The notes under the pieces: generated by a model | What the model was told of the DNA's origin: nothing | Databases searched by the model: none | What the model saw: only the letters and a program-made list of their open reading frames with translations | Part shown: positions 1 through 6,677 of the stretch, in pieces | How positions within the stretch are numbered: position 1 is the first letter of the stretch | Layout of the letters: every line of letters starts with the position of its first letter | Program-made: the position numbers and the translations under genes | Source: an uncultured Bacteroidales bacterium | Lineage (GTDB): Bacteria; Bacteroidota; Bacteroidia; Bacteroidales; Paludibacteraceae | Direction of reading: 5' to 3' | DNA: 7,543 bases | NCBI GenBank assembly: GCA_903929065.1 | Contig: CAIYTJ010000529.1 | Location: 1-7,543 of the forward strand

Positions 1-1391
1 CCCTTTGTAAGAATACCACTCATATCGCCTAAAGAATATAATAATTCTTTTACTGGCTTAAATAAATTATCTAATATACCACCAAAGTATTGTGCATTAG
101 GAACTGAACCTACATTATGTAATACTTCAAGTGCTGCATCGTGTGTTTTAGGATTGTTTAAGTATTTTTTAAAAGCATCTGTTTTTTCAATATCTTCTTT
201 ACCGTAACCACCCTGAAACTTACCTAAAACATCAAATAAACCTTCGGCTTCTGTATCTTTTGTTTGTCCTAATTTAGCCGACAATTCAACACCAATTTCG
301 TTTGCTATTCTACTTTTATTTAGTGATGGATATTTAGCATAAATAATATCATCATCTTTAATAGTCGCTGATACCTCTTTACTTTTATCCAACAAAGCCT
401 TGTCTTTATTAACAGTACCAACTGAAAATAATTCGTCTGCTAAATCTTTTTTAGCATCATTGTTTAAAAATTCATATTTAGCGACATCCATTGAATTTAA
501 TACTTCAAGATTGCCCGATATATCATGTACAATAGGTGTAGTACCAAAATAAGAAATACCATTACTTACTACATCTGTAATGTTTTGAAGATTTTTTTGA
601 TAACCTTTCGGGTCTAATAATTTAAAAGCATTATTGGTTATTTCATCATCCGTTAAATTCTTTTTATTGCCATCCACTAAATTCAATTTAGCAACGTGCT
701 TTTGTAGTAATGGTAAATATTTTGCTGATTCAAAAAACTTTTGTGTTTCTGCTATCGGTTGTGCAACTTCTTTTTGAACTATTTTACCGTCTTTTGTATC
801 TGATAATATCGGTTGCTGATAACCTTCCGACCTTGCCTGTATATCTCTTTTACCTTGCTCAATATTTACTGCAAACTTTTTATCTTGTTCTACTAAGTTA
901 TTGTAAAATTCAGCACTCTTATCAACGTTACCCAACACCTCGTTTGAATTGACATTTAATTCAAATCTACTATTCCAATCAGATACAACTTTATTAATAG
1001 CTGCTGATTTTTTTTGTATATTATCAACACCAACTACCGCTTTTTGTTCGGGTGTTAAAGGAACTGCCTTAAATGGTTTTGAATATGGTACTACGGTAAC
1101 AGTATCATCTTTAGGAACTGGCGTAGATATTCCTTTATTTGGGTCAAAACCAAATCCATTGTTATCTTTTTGTGATTGTGATTCTGATTGTGTAGGGGAA
1201 GATGGATTGCCACCATTTTGAGAACCATCCGAAGTTGAACCAATCTTTTTTTTTTCATCAAAAGACACGCCTAACATTCTATCATCCGTTTTGGGTGTAG
1301 TTTTATTTTCTTTTTTTTGTGGTGTTTGTTTGCTCGGTTTTTTATCATCGAATGTAACACCTAAAAGTCTATCGTTTGGGTCTATCGGCAT
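1..1391 (-). CDS. Large phage protein, N-terminal 463 residues, probable internal/cargo virion protein (partial)
   Basis: An open frame runs without a stop from the ATG at 1391 to the left edge, so the C-terminus is missing. It starts 9 bases after the stop of the 672-residue gene. Residues 1-110 look disordered and hold two copies of a short motif, DRLLGVTFDDKK (7-18) and DRMLGVSFDEKK (37-48), each followed by a Lys-rich stretch. A Ser/Gln/Asn-rich segment lies at about 52-80. From about 115 on the chain is Lys/Asn/Asp-rich and probably helical, with no cysteine and no recognised catalytic motif. The last visible residues (about 436-460, GGILDNLFKPVKELLYSLGD) could be an amphipathic helix. 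Large, hydrophilic, Lys/Gln-rich proteins late in a structural operon are typical of ejected internal or cargo proteins of podoviruses, and this function is inferred from composition and position only. It could also be a tail protein with an enzymatic domain beyond the edge. Confidence 0.85.
   Translation of the reverse strand, partial: MPIDPNDRLLGVTFDDKKPSKQTPQKKENKTTPKTDDRMLGVSFDEKKKIGSTSDGSQNGGNPSSPTQSESQSQKDNNGFGFDPNKGISTPVPKDDTVTVVPYSKPFKAVPLTPEQKAVVGVDNIQKKSAAINKVVSDWNSRFELNVNSNEVLGNVDKSAEFYNNLVEQDKKFAVNIEQGKRDIQARSEGYQQPILSDTKDGKIVQKEVAQPIAETQKFFESAKYLPLLQKHVAKLNLVDGNKKNLTDDEITNNAFKLLDPKGYQKNLQNITDVVSNGISYFGTTPIVHDISGNLEVLNSMDVAKYEFLNNDAKKDLADELFSVGTVNKDKALLDKSKEVSATIKDDDIIYAKYPSLNKSRIANEIGVELSAKLGQTKDTEAEGLFDVLGKFQGGYGKEDIEKTDAFKKYLNNPKTHDAALEVLHNVGSVPNAQYFGGILDNLFKPVKELLYSLGDMSGILTK
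1248..1373 (-). repeat. Duplicated 12-residue motif DR(L/M)LGV(T/S)FD(D/E)KK
   Basis: Two copies, at residues 7-18 (bases 1338-1373) and 37-48 (bases 1248-1283) of the partial left-hand gene, are spaced exactly 30 residues apart. Nine of 12 positions are identical and the other three are conservative changes (L/M, T/S, D/E). The codons differ in several places (for example CTT TTA against ATG TTA, and GGT GTT against GGC GTG). This suggests an old duplication kept by selection on the protein rather than a recent DNA repeat. A short linear motif that docks to another virion protein is a reasonable inference. Confidence 0.85.
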
Positions 1392-1400
1392 GACTGTTTT

Positions 1401-3419
1401 TTAATCTGAAACTGATTTATCTGTTATTTTTTCGTAACTTGTTGTTGAACTTGATTCGTCTTGTGGTTGTTCGTCTGTTGGTGGTTCATCCACATTCCAA
1501 ATATCTGCTTCACCCTTCTTTGTTACTTGGTCTGATAATTGCATTTGTCCTGATTGGAATAAACCTCTATCAACACTACCATTTGCACCACGTAATTTAT
1601 AATCTATTGTTCCACTTTCAACATTGTATTTTACGAAATCATCAAAACTATTAAATGGTTGTACTTGTGCCTGTTTTTCGGGTGGCAAATTATTGTACGT
1701 TTGTTTCCATTTAGCATAATTCTGTACAAGTGTTGCATTATCTATTATTCTACCCGACTTCTGTGTATATTCAACATCATAGTAACCACCGTCATAACGA
1801 ACAGGTTTTACATTTGGTTTTAATTTACCTTTAGCATCATAATCAGAATCTTTATAAACGGGTTTTGAATCAAGTGGAATTAACAACCCAACTTCTTTAC
1901 CATGTGGCACTAAAATGGGTACTGAATTTCTTGCATCTATCCTATTTACAAATCCAACTTCTTTTGATAACGGTTGTTGTCCTAAGAAATTCCTTGTATA
2001 TAAATCATCAACAAACTTTTCTTTTTCTATCTTACTTGTACGTGCCTGTATTTGAGAATGTAAATTTGCTGCATACGCCCTTGCCTTAGTTGCTGCTGCC
2101 CCACCTAACATTCTATTCCTAAATGCCTCTGAATCTATTTTTTCTTTTTGTAATAATAATTGTTCCTCATCTTTTGCAAGGCTATAAGAATGTTTTACAA
2201 AGTCTTTTTCGTTTGCCAAAGTTGCCAATGCTGTAAAGTCATCTGCTGTTGTTTTGATAACGTATTTTGCATTTGGATTGTTTACATCTTGTGGATTGTT
2301 TGGGTCTAATAATTGACCTGTTTTAAAATCCACTAAATCAAACTTACCATCTGTTTGTGCTGCCCCTGCATCTATTTGTTGTTGGGTAAATACTTTTTTA
2401 CCTGTTCGTGGGTCTGTCTGTGGAATAAAGCCACGTTCTTTATTATATTGGTCTGCTTTGTCAATAATATTATGTACAAAGTTTTTATTTCGTGTCGGGT
2501 CTGTTTTGTTACCAACTTCGTCTAATAGTAACCGTTGTTGTTCGTGTCCATCACCACTTTCTTCAAGCCAATCCCTTGCAGTATTTTTTCTCACCTGTCC
2601 AAAATCATAAACATCTGTTGAAACATGATATGGTAAACCACCACTAAAAACCATAGTACTTGAACTACCTGTGCCTTGTTGTGATGCACCACCCGAAGGT
2701 GTACCCGATATTATTGGTTCAGCACCTTTACCTTTCACTTGCCCTGTCTTTGTCGTTGTAGTAGTTACGGGTTGCTTACCTGATACTTGTTTCGTAGATG
2801 TCGATGTACTTGTACTCGTTGGTTGTGAAATACCCCCTGTACTATTCCACGCATCTTTACTTGCCCTTCCATAAGCACCTAAAATATCTAAATCAGTTTG
2901 TTGCTGATAAGGGTCAATCATTGACCAAAATGGCTTTGATTCCTGACCTTCTATAAACTTATCGTATGCTTTTTGTTTTTCGGGATTTTTTTCTGCTGCC
3001 CTTTCCGCCCTTAATTTTGTTAGCATCAAATCCCTACCCTGTGCCTGTGTTGTTGTATTTTGTAAATCTTTAACTTTTGAAAGGTACTTGCCGTACAATT
3101 CTTTATTTCTTATGCCCCCATTTTTGACCATTTCGTCAAAAGTATCATTAACTTCTTTTTGTGCTTTATCATAAGCAGGTCTATCTTTTTCATCTATTGC
3201 ACCTGATTGTATTTGACCTTGTGCCAATAACCCTAACATTGTATCTCTGTCTGCAACTTTCTGTTTAAATACTTCTAAGTTATTAGCATGGTTTTGTAGC
3301 ATGATACTTTTTGCTGTATCATTTATTGTATCAAGTCCTGCTGCTGACGTAGTTGGTAAACCTGCACCACCTAATGCTGCATCGCCTTTATATGAAAGTA
3401 TGTTTGTTCCTGTTTCCAT
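1401..3419 (-). CDS. 672-residue Lys/Gln-rich protein with Ser/Thr linker, probable internal or minor structural virion protein
   Basis: The frame is complete, and its ATG overlaps the upstream stop as TAATG, which fixes the start and suggests translational coupling. Residues 1-190 look helical and charged, with coiled-coil-like stretches near 40-70 and 110-160. Residues 193-258 are low-complexity Ser/Thr/Gly/Gln/Lys, including nine alternating Thr and Ser residues at 201-209. A second, more structured half follows. It has a charged helical region at about 405-475 (AKDEEQLLLQKEKIDS and onward) and a Tyr/Asp/Gly-rich segment at 500-565 that may be beta-rich. The tail (640-672) is acidic and Ser-rich. 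I see no cysteine, signal peptide, membrane segment or catalytic motif. The gene sits between the 270-residue internal-type protein and another large Lys-rich protein, which fits a set of ejected internal proteins. I do not recognise a named family, and a minor capsid or tail protein remains possible. Confidence 0.93.
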   Translation of the reverse strand: METGTNILSYKGDAALGGAGLPTTSAAGLDTINDTAKSIMLQNHANNLEVFKQKVADRDTMLGLLAQGQIQSGAIDEKDRPAYDKAQKEVNDTFDEMVKNGGIRNKELYGKYLSKVKDLQNTTTQAQGRDLMLTKLRAERAAEKNPEKQKAYDKFIEGQESKPFWSMIDPYQQQTDLDILGAYGRASKDAWNSTGGISQPTSTSTSTSTKQVSGKQPVTTTTTKTGQVKGKGAEPIISGTPSGGASQQGTGSSSTMVFSGGLPYHVSTDVYDFGQVRKNTARDWLEESGDGHEQQRLLLDEVGNKTDPTRNKNFVHNIIDKADQYNKERGFIPQTDPRTGKKVFTQQQIDAGAAQTDGKFDLVDFKTGQLLDPNNPQDVNNPNAKYVIKTTADDFTALATLANEKDFVKHSYSLAKDEEQLLLQKEKIDSEAFRNRMLGGAAATKARAYAANLHSQIQARTSKIEKEKFVDDLYTRNFLGQQPLSKEVGFVNRIDARNSVPILVPHGKEVGLLIPLDSKPVYKDSDYDAKGKLKPNVKPVRYDGGYYDVEYTQKSGRIIDNATLVQNYAKWKQTYNNLPPEKQAQVQPFNSFDDFVKYNVESGTIDYKLRGANGSVDRGLFQSGQMQLSDQVTKKGEADIWNVDEPPTDEQPQDESSSTTSYEKITDKSVSD
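2646..2843 (-). repeat. Low-complexity Ser/Thr/Gly/Gln linker region
   Basis: Residues 193-258 of the 672-residue protein are almost entirely Ser, Thr, Gly, Gln, Lys, Pro and Val. Bases 2793-2819 encode a strict TSTSTSTST run, followed at about residue 219 by a run of five Thr. The codons vary within the run (ACG, ACA, AGT, TCG, TCT), so it is kept as a protein property rather than arising from recent slippage. It most likely separates two folded or helical halves of the protein. Confidence 0.8.
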
Positions 3420-4231
3420 TAAATAGGCTTGTTTAATATGTCAGATAATCCTGTATATAAATATTGGTCGGGATTGTATTCTATGTTTGCAGTCGGTCTT
3501 TTTGCACCGCTAAAATTTGGCACAAAATCCTTTGCTGCCATACCACTTTGTATAGGGTTGCCATTTACATCAACCTTTGCTGTCATATCATTTCCACCAC
3601 CTGTAGTACTATCAACTAATCCCGCTATTTTGTTTGTTCCCGTTGGCTTATTTTTTACATCACCAAAATATTTATCGTACATATTTTCTTCGTGTGTATT
3701 TTGGGATTTCTGCATAAATGCCGAACCAACTGTACCAATTCCTTTGGACATGGTTTCAGCCCCTTGTTGCTTCGCTGCTGCTATCGCTTGTAGTTGGTCA
3801 AGATAAGGTGCAAATTGATTAACCTGCCATGCTGTTTGACCTTCCTGTGCCGATTCGTTCCTTGCCTTAATAACATTATTTACTTCGTTCACCCTTAAAT
3901 TATCTTCCATTATGGCAAGGTTCTGCCGACCTGTTTCACCCGACCCATACAAATCACCCACATTATTAACTGAACCACCACCTTTGAGGATGGCATCTAA
4001 TGAAGATGATAACGCTTTATCCTGTTGTCCTTTATAAGCCCTTTCAGCCCTACTTGACATACCTTTAGCAAGGTCGCTTTCTGTTAAAGCAACGTTTTCT
4101 GTTATTTCGGGTTGTTTCTGATAGACAGGTCGTTTATCTGCTAAAGCTGCTGCCTTTTTATTGGCTGCACCTTTTTGTACTGCACCGCCTATCGCTGTTG
4201 CTGCCCCTATTCCAATCGCTGCCCATGACAT
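3419..4231 (-). CDS. 270-residue Gly/Ala-rich probable internal virion (DNA ejection) protein
   Basis: The ATG at 4231 gives MSWAAIGIGAATAIGGAVQK, a short apolar Gly/Ala segment (residues 3-18) with small residues spaced as in a glycine zipper, followed at once by basic residues (K20, K25, K26). After RPVYQKQPEI (34-43), residues 45-175 are predicted helical and rich in Ala, Gln and Asn (for example RQNLAIMEDNLRVNEVNNVI at 102-121). The C-terminal 80 residues are Gly/Asn/Pro-rich and probably flexible. From memory, this layout resembles internal or ejection proteins of podoviruses of the T7 gp14 type and a common Bacteroidota phage family with a similar N-terminus. The likely role is inside the capsid, with insertion into the host membrane during DNA entry. 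The stop overlaps the next ATG as TAATG, and a 14-base gap separates the gene from the cupin gene. The apolar segment is shorter than a normal membrane helix, so the role is inference. Confidence 0.92.
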   Translation of the reverse strand: MSWAAIGIGAATAIGGAVQKGAANKKAAALADKRPVYQKQPEITENVALTESDLAKGMSSRAERAYKGQQDKALSSSLDAILKGGGSVNNVGDLYGSGETGRQNLAIMEDNLRVNEVNNVIKARNESAQEGQTAWQVNQFAPYLDQLQAIAAAKQQGAETMSKGIGTVGSAFMQKSQNTHEENMYDKYFGDVKNKPTGTNKIAGLVDSTTGGGNDMTAKVDVNGNPIQSGMAAKDFVPNFSGAKRPTANIEYNPDQYLYTGLSDILNKPI

Positions 4232-4245
4232 TGATAATCAATTTA

Positions 4246-4719
4246 TTACGTTATTAAATGCTTTTTATCTTCGTGTGTTAATAACCTATTGTCGTGCTTT
4301 TCAATTATTCTATTTTCTATTTTCTCTAAATCCTCATTATCGGGATTTGGGTGAAATGTGGTAAAGATACAAGGCTCTGAATCGTCAGGAATTAATAAAA
4401 CCCTTCGTGTTCCCGCCTTTGTTATTCCATGATAGGGTGCTTCTAAAATAATACTTTCACCATTATTAAATATTGCTGCCTTACCTTGCGAAATAATAAA
4501 TTGGTGGTCGGTTAAATGAATTTTACTTGTCCACCTTTCACCTGCATACATGGTAAATTCTCTTGAATACATACCATTTGTAAATCGGTGTACAGGTTCT
4601 CTGTGTAATAATTCAAATTCACCTTCATCTACCAAATCTAACATTTTCGCTTCAACCAAATCAATGAACTCATTTACTTCTTTTGGCACACTACTTTCGT
4701 ATAGTTCTACTTCGTTCAT
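4246..4719 (-). CDS. Phage cupin-fold protein
   Basis: This is a small single-domain protein of 157 residues. Residues 1-45 are acidic and helical (VNEFIDLVEAKMLDLV). Residues 50-125 have the pattern of the small cupin-like proteins common in tailed phages: YSREFTMYAGERWTSKIH, then a strand pair around ISQGKAAI, EAPYHGITKAGTRRV, and a closing TTFHPN. Candidate metal ligands are H68, H72 and H123. The full classical cupin motif 1 (HxH with a downstream Glu) is not present, so metal binding and enzyme activity are uncertain. A short acidic helix follows (DLEKIENRIIE, 130-140), as I recall for relatives. The start overlaps the stop of the 363-residue gene as TAATG. The family's role is unknown. 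A place inside a structural operon allows a virion or assembly part, but sugar-modifying cupins are also known. The fold call is confident, the function is not. Confidence 0.93.
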   Translation of the reverse strand: MNEVELYESSVPKEVNEFIDLVEAKMLDLVDEGEFELLHREPVHRFTNGMYSREFTMYAGERWTSKIHLTDHQFIISQGKAAIFNNGESIILEAPYHGITKAGTRRVLLIPDDSEPCIFTTFHPNPDNEDLEKIENRIIEKHDNRLLTHEDKKHLIT

Positions 4720-5810
4720 TAAAAAAGAATTTTTGCATCTTGCAATGTTGACAATTCTTCTATACTCAAAGGATTAAGGAACATAATTAACTCCGATTCT
4801 GCGTTATTAAAAGCCCACTTAACCTGTAATTTTTCCTTCCAATTAATCGTTGTATTAAATCTTTTTGAGTACCAATCAATACCATAAAACATTGCTTCTA
4901 CTGCATAATCGGGTATTTGAACTATTGTTTTACAATCTATTCCGCTTGTTTGATAATTAACTAAAAGATAATCTGGTAAATGGTTATGATGTCCTTTATC
5001 GGGAATATAATAAACCTTAGTACCACAATCACTTACCTTAACAGAACCTTTATGATTGCTGTTTATATCACCTTTTATATTAGCACAATGTTTTCTTTTT
5101 TTACTTCCACTACACAAATAATGTCCACAAGTATCAAATAATAAATTTTCATTTTCGGGTGTATCTTTTGGACAACCACAAGGCTTAACATCTAACTTGC
5201 ATAATGTCCTTTGTGTTTTTTCGGTAACAATAGTAAAGTTACTGAATGGTGGATGATTTTTAAGATAGTCATTATTATAGTCAGCATTAAAATCACCGCC
5301 ATCACCAACAAAGTCATTATACTTTTTAGTAGGTATTTCATTGTATTCAATTACATCACCATTTTTGCAAAATTCAGTCCATGTTTGTTCGTAATAATCG
5401 GTAGCACCAACAGTAAATAAATACTTTGATGTTTTAATCATTGTATTTACATCGTTACATAAACCATCACTACTGCAATTACATACACCGCAACCGCAAC
5501 TACTAACTTTTGGTTTTGCAATAATATTTACCTTATTATTATAATACAATGGAACAATATTACCACATCTATCATCTACCGATACTGAAAATAATCTTAC
5601 TAAATCTTTGGGTAATTTTATTGAGTTATAAGGTTCGTCATTTTCTAATGCAACCCACTCACTTTGAACTGCAAAAATACTGGTAGAAAAAATTTTTTTC
5701 CATACGTATTTAGCCATGTTCAGATAACCTGCATAGTATTTCTTTTTATCAATACCTCTCTGCAAAAGATATTCATCAACTACTGTATCTATGGTATGAA
5801 TTTCTGCCAT
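4719..5810 (-). CDS. Probable head-tail ring/connector protein (P22 gp4-like), cysteine-rich
   Basis: The N-terminal 75 residues are helical and end in YNSIKLPKDLVRLFSVSV. The C-terminal part (about 280-363) contains IPDYAVEAMFYGIDWYSKRF followed by a second helix. A helix-rich start, an LPxD segment and a C-terminal IPxYAxEAM helix pair recall tail-accessory or ring proteins of the P22 gp4 type as seen in Bacteroidota podoviruses including crAss-like phages. This is recognition from memory, not an alignment. Between them lies an unusual insertion with most of the protein's 15 cysteines, grouped as CGCGVCNC (105-112), C118, C148, C204, CGC (211-213), C228, C233, C242 and C262. The pairs suggest bound zinc. 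The gene overlaps both neighbours by one base (TAATG), so it is tightly coupled to the 63-residue and cupin genes. As an alternative, it could be another neck or tail-tube component. Confidence 0.93.
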   Translation of the reverse strand: MAEIHTIDTVVDEYLLQRGIDKKKYYAGYLNMAKYVWKKIFSTSIFAVQSEWVALENDEPYNSIKLPKDLVRLFSVSVDDRCGNIVPLYYNNKVNIIAKPKVSSCGCGVCNCSSDGLCNDVNTMIKTSKYLFTVGATDYYEQTWTEFCKNGDVIEYNEIPTKKYNDFVGDGGDFNADYNNDYLKNHPPFSNFTIVTEKTQRTLCKLDVKPCGCPKDTPENENLLFDTCGHYLCSGSKKRKHCANIKGDINSNHKGSVKVSDCGTKVYYIPDKGHHNHLPDYLLVNYQTSGIDCKTIVQIPDYAVEAMFYGIDWYSKRFNTTINWKEKLQVKWAFNNAESELIMFLNPLSIEELSTLQDAKILF

Positions 5811-6001
5811 TATTTTCTTTTAACCGTTGGCTTAACTTTATTAATTACACCCATTAAATTGGATGCTGATTTTTTTACGTCTGCCATAAGCCTTCTATCT
5901 TTTTGAATTTCGGCTGCACGTTGTAGTGTACTCATTGCACTTTCTACCTGCCACCGTCTTTCATCGGCTGATGGTTTTGATTGTAATTTTGGTGTTGACA
6001 T
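5810..6001 (-). CDS. Small charged helical phage protein, 63 residues
   Basis: This short protein has a disordered start (MSTPKLQSKPSA) and then one long predicted helix, ERRWQVESAMSTLQRAAEIQ through KDRRLMADVKK (14-44), and ends in a basic tail (KVKPTVKRK). I recall similar small proteins with the pattern RRWQVE...AEEIxxDxxxMxxVKK in phages of Bacteroidota and other hosts, usually of unknown function and often inside structural operons. The start follows the stop of the 223-residue gene by 4 bases, with AAGG just before it as a weak ribosome-binding site. The stop overlaps the next ATG as TAATG. The context on both sides and the sensible amphipathic composition make it a real gene. A small head-completion factor or a chaperone for the ring protein next door is possible, but nothing in the sequence decides it. 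Confidence 0.88.
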   Translation of the reverse strand: MSTPKLQSKPSADERRWQVESAMSTLQRAAEIQKDRRLMADVKKSASNLMGVINKVKPTVKRK

Positions 6002-6005
6002 AACC

Positions 6006-6677
6006 TTATGGTTTTAATGTTTGTTTATCAATTTCAGATTCCAATATCTTGTTGTTATTCTGATTCAAACTTTCTTTGAATACTTTTTTATCTGTTAATT
6101 TAATCATTTTACCAACAGTTAATTCTATTGCCTGATTAATTATACCATCGGGTATTAATGCTAAATCATACATTGCAGGAACGTAAAATACTCTTACTTT
6201 TTTAATATTGCAAGTACCCTTATTTATAAAATTCAATTTATCCATTGTTAGATAAAACCAAATTTTATTCATTGGTGGTAAATAATTCAAATGCCAAATA
6301 CTACTTACTGTATTACGTTCTACCTGTACCATTGGTGAAGGTTCAATAATAAAAACATCTTGAATACCTACCGTACTTTGGTCGTAAATAAATGACATTA
6401 TTGGTTGTGATAACTTTGCTGATAATATACCACTTTCATCTTTCACATCTAATATTTGCTCACTCAACACACTATTGTCAAACGTTACTACTTCCTGCCT
6501 ACCATCTTGTCTTAATGTTTTGTATTGTAATTCGTAATATTTTTGGTAAATGTCTGCAACCGTATGTCCTGTATGTGTAATAAAATCCTCTATATCAAAA
6601 AATTCTATGTCCGTTTTATAGGTAGCATAGAATAAATCCATAGCATCTTGGGCAACATATTTAAGCTGTCTTGGCAT
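6006..6677 (-). CDS. Probable phage connector/tail structural protein, 223 residues
   Basis: Residues 1-55 are helical and aromatic (YVAQDAMDLFYATYKTDIEFFDIEDFI, then VADIYQKYYELQYKTLRQ). The middle, about 60-175, has many alternating apolar strands, including FIYDQSTVGIQDVFIIEPSP, WHLNYLPPMNKIWFYL and KKVRVFYVPAM. The C-terminus is helical (DGIINQAIELTVGKMIKLTD) with a basic, Asn/Gln-rich end. The helix-strand-helix layout with a C-terminal I-P-D-G helix resembles neck or adaptor proteins in Bacteroidota podovirus operons, where a similar gene often stands a few hundred bases before the ring protein. No enzymatic motif, signal or membrane segment is visible, and cysteine is almost absent (one, in NKGTCNIKK). 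The ATG overlaps the stop of the 57-residue gene as TAATG. A structural role is likely from position and fold pattern. Which component it is cannot be told from sequence alone. Confidence 0.92.
   Translation of the reverse strand: MPRQLKYVAQDAMDLFYATYKTDIEFFDIEDFITHTGHTVADIYQKYYELQYKTLRQDGRQEVVTFDNSVLSEQILDVKDESGILSAKLSQPIMSFIYDQSTVGIQDVFIIEPSPMVQVERNTVSSIWHLNYLPPMNKIWFYLTMDKLNFINKGTCNIKKVRVFYVPAMYDLALIPDGIINQAIELTVGKMIKLTDKKVFKESLNQNNNKILESEIDKQTLKP

Noticed and set aside
710..1221. Plus-strand frames of 80 and 90 codons
   Set aside because: They lie opposite the open minus-strand frame that runs from 1391 to the left edge. Their Leu/Phe-rich sequences are what the antisense of Lys/Asn/Gln-rich coding DNA gives. 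They have no spacing relation to other genes.
1392..1400. The partial left gene and the 672-residue gene as one frameshifted gene
   Set aside because: The 672-residue protein ends in a normal acidic Ser-rich tail with TAA, and the next frame starts with its own ATG and a disordered N-terminal arm 9 bases later. This fits two separate genes.
1439..2874. Plus-strand frames at 1439-1654, 1865-2089 and 2671-2874
   Set aside because: All lie inside the 672-residue minus-strand gene. The last is the antisense of its Ser/Thr linker, giving Val runs.
3429..3806. Plus-strand 125-codon frame with hydrophobic stretches resembling a membrane protein
   Set aside because: It is fully antisense to the 270-residue gene. 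The apolar stretches come from Gly/Ala/Lys/Gln codons read backwards, and a lone convergent gene inside a coupled operon is unlikely.
4230..4242. Perfect inverted repeat ATTGATAATCAAT over the start of the 270-residue gene
   Set aside because: The arms are only 6 bases and A/T-rich in AT-rich DNA, with no second copy seen in the window. Chance is enough to explain it, although an operator is not excluded.
4161..6580. Plus-strand frames at 4161-4364, 4550-4777, 5211-5420, 5664-5906 and 6392-6580
   Set aside because: Each lies across well-supported, tightly packed minus-strand genes and shows no recognisable domain or start context.
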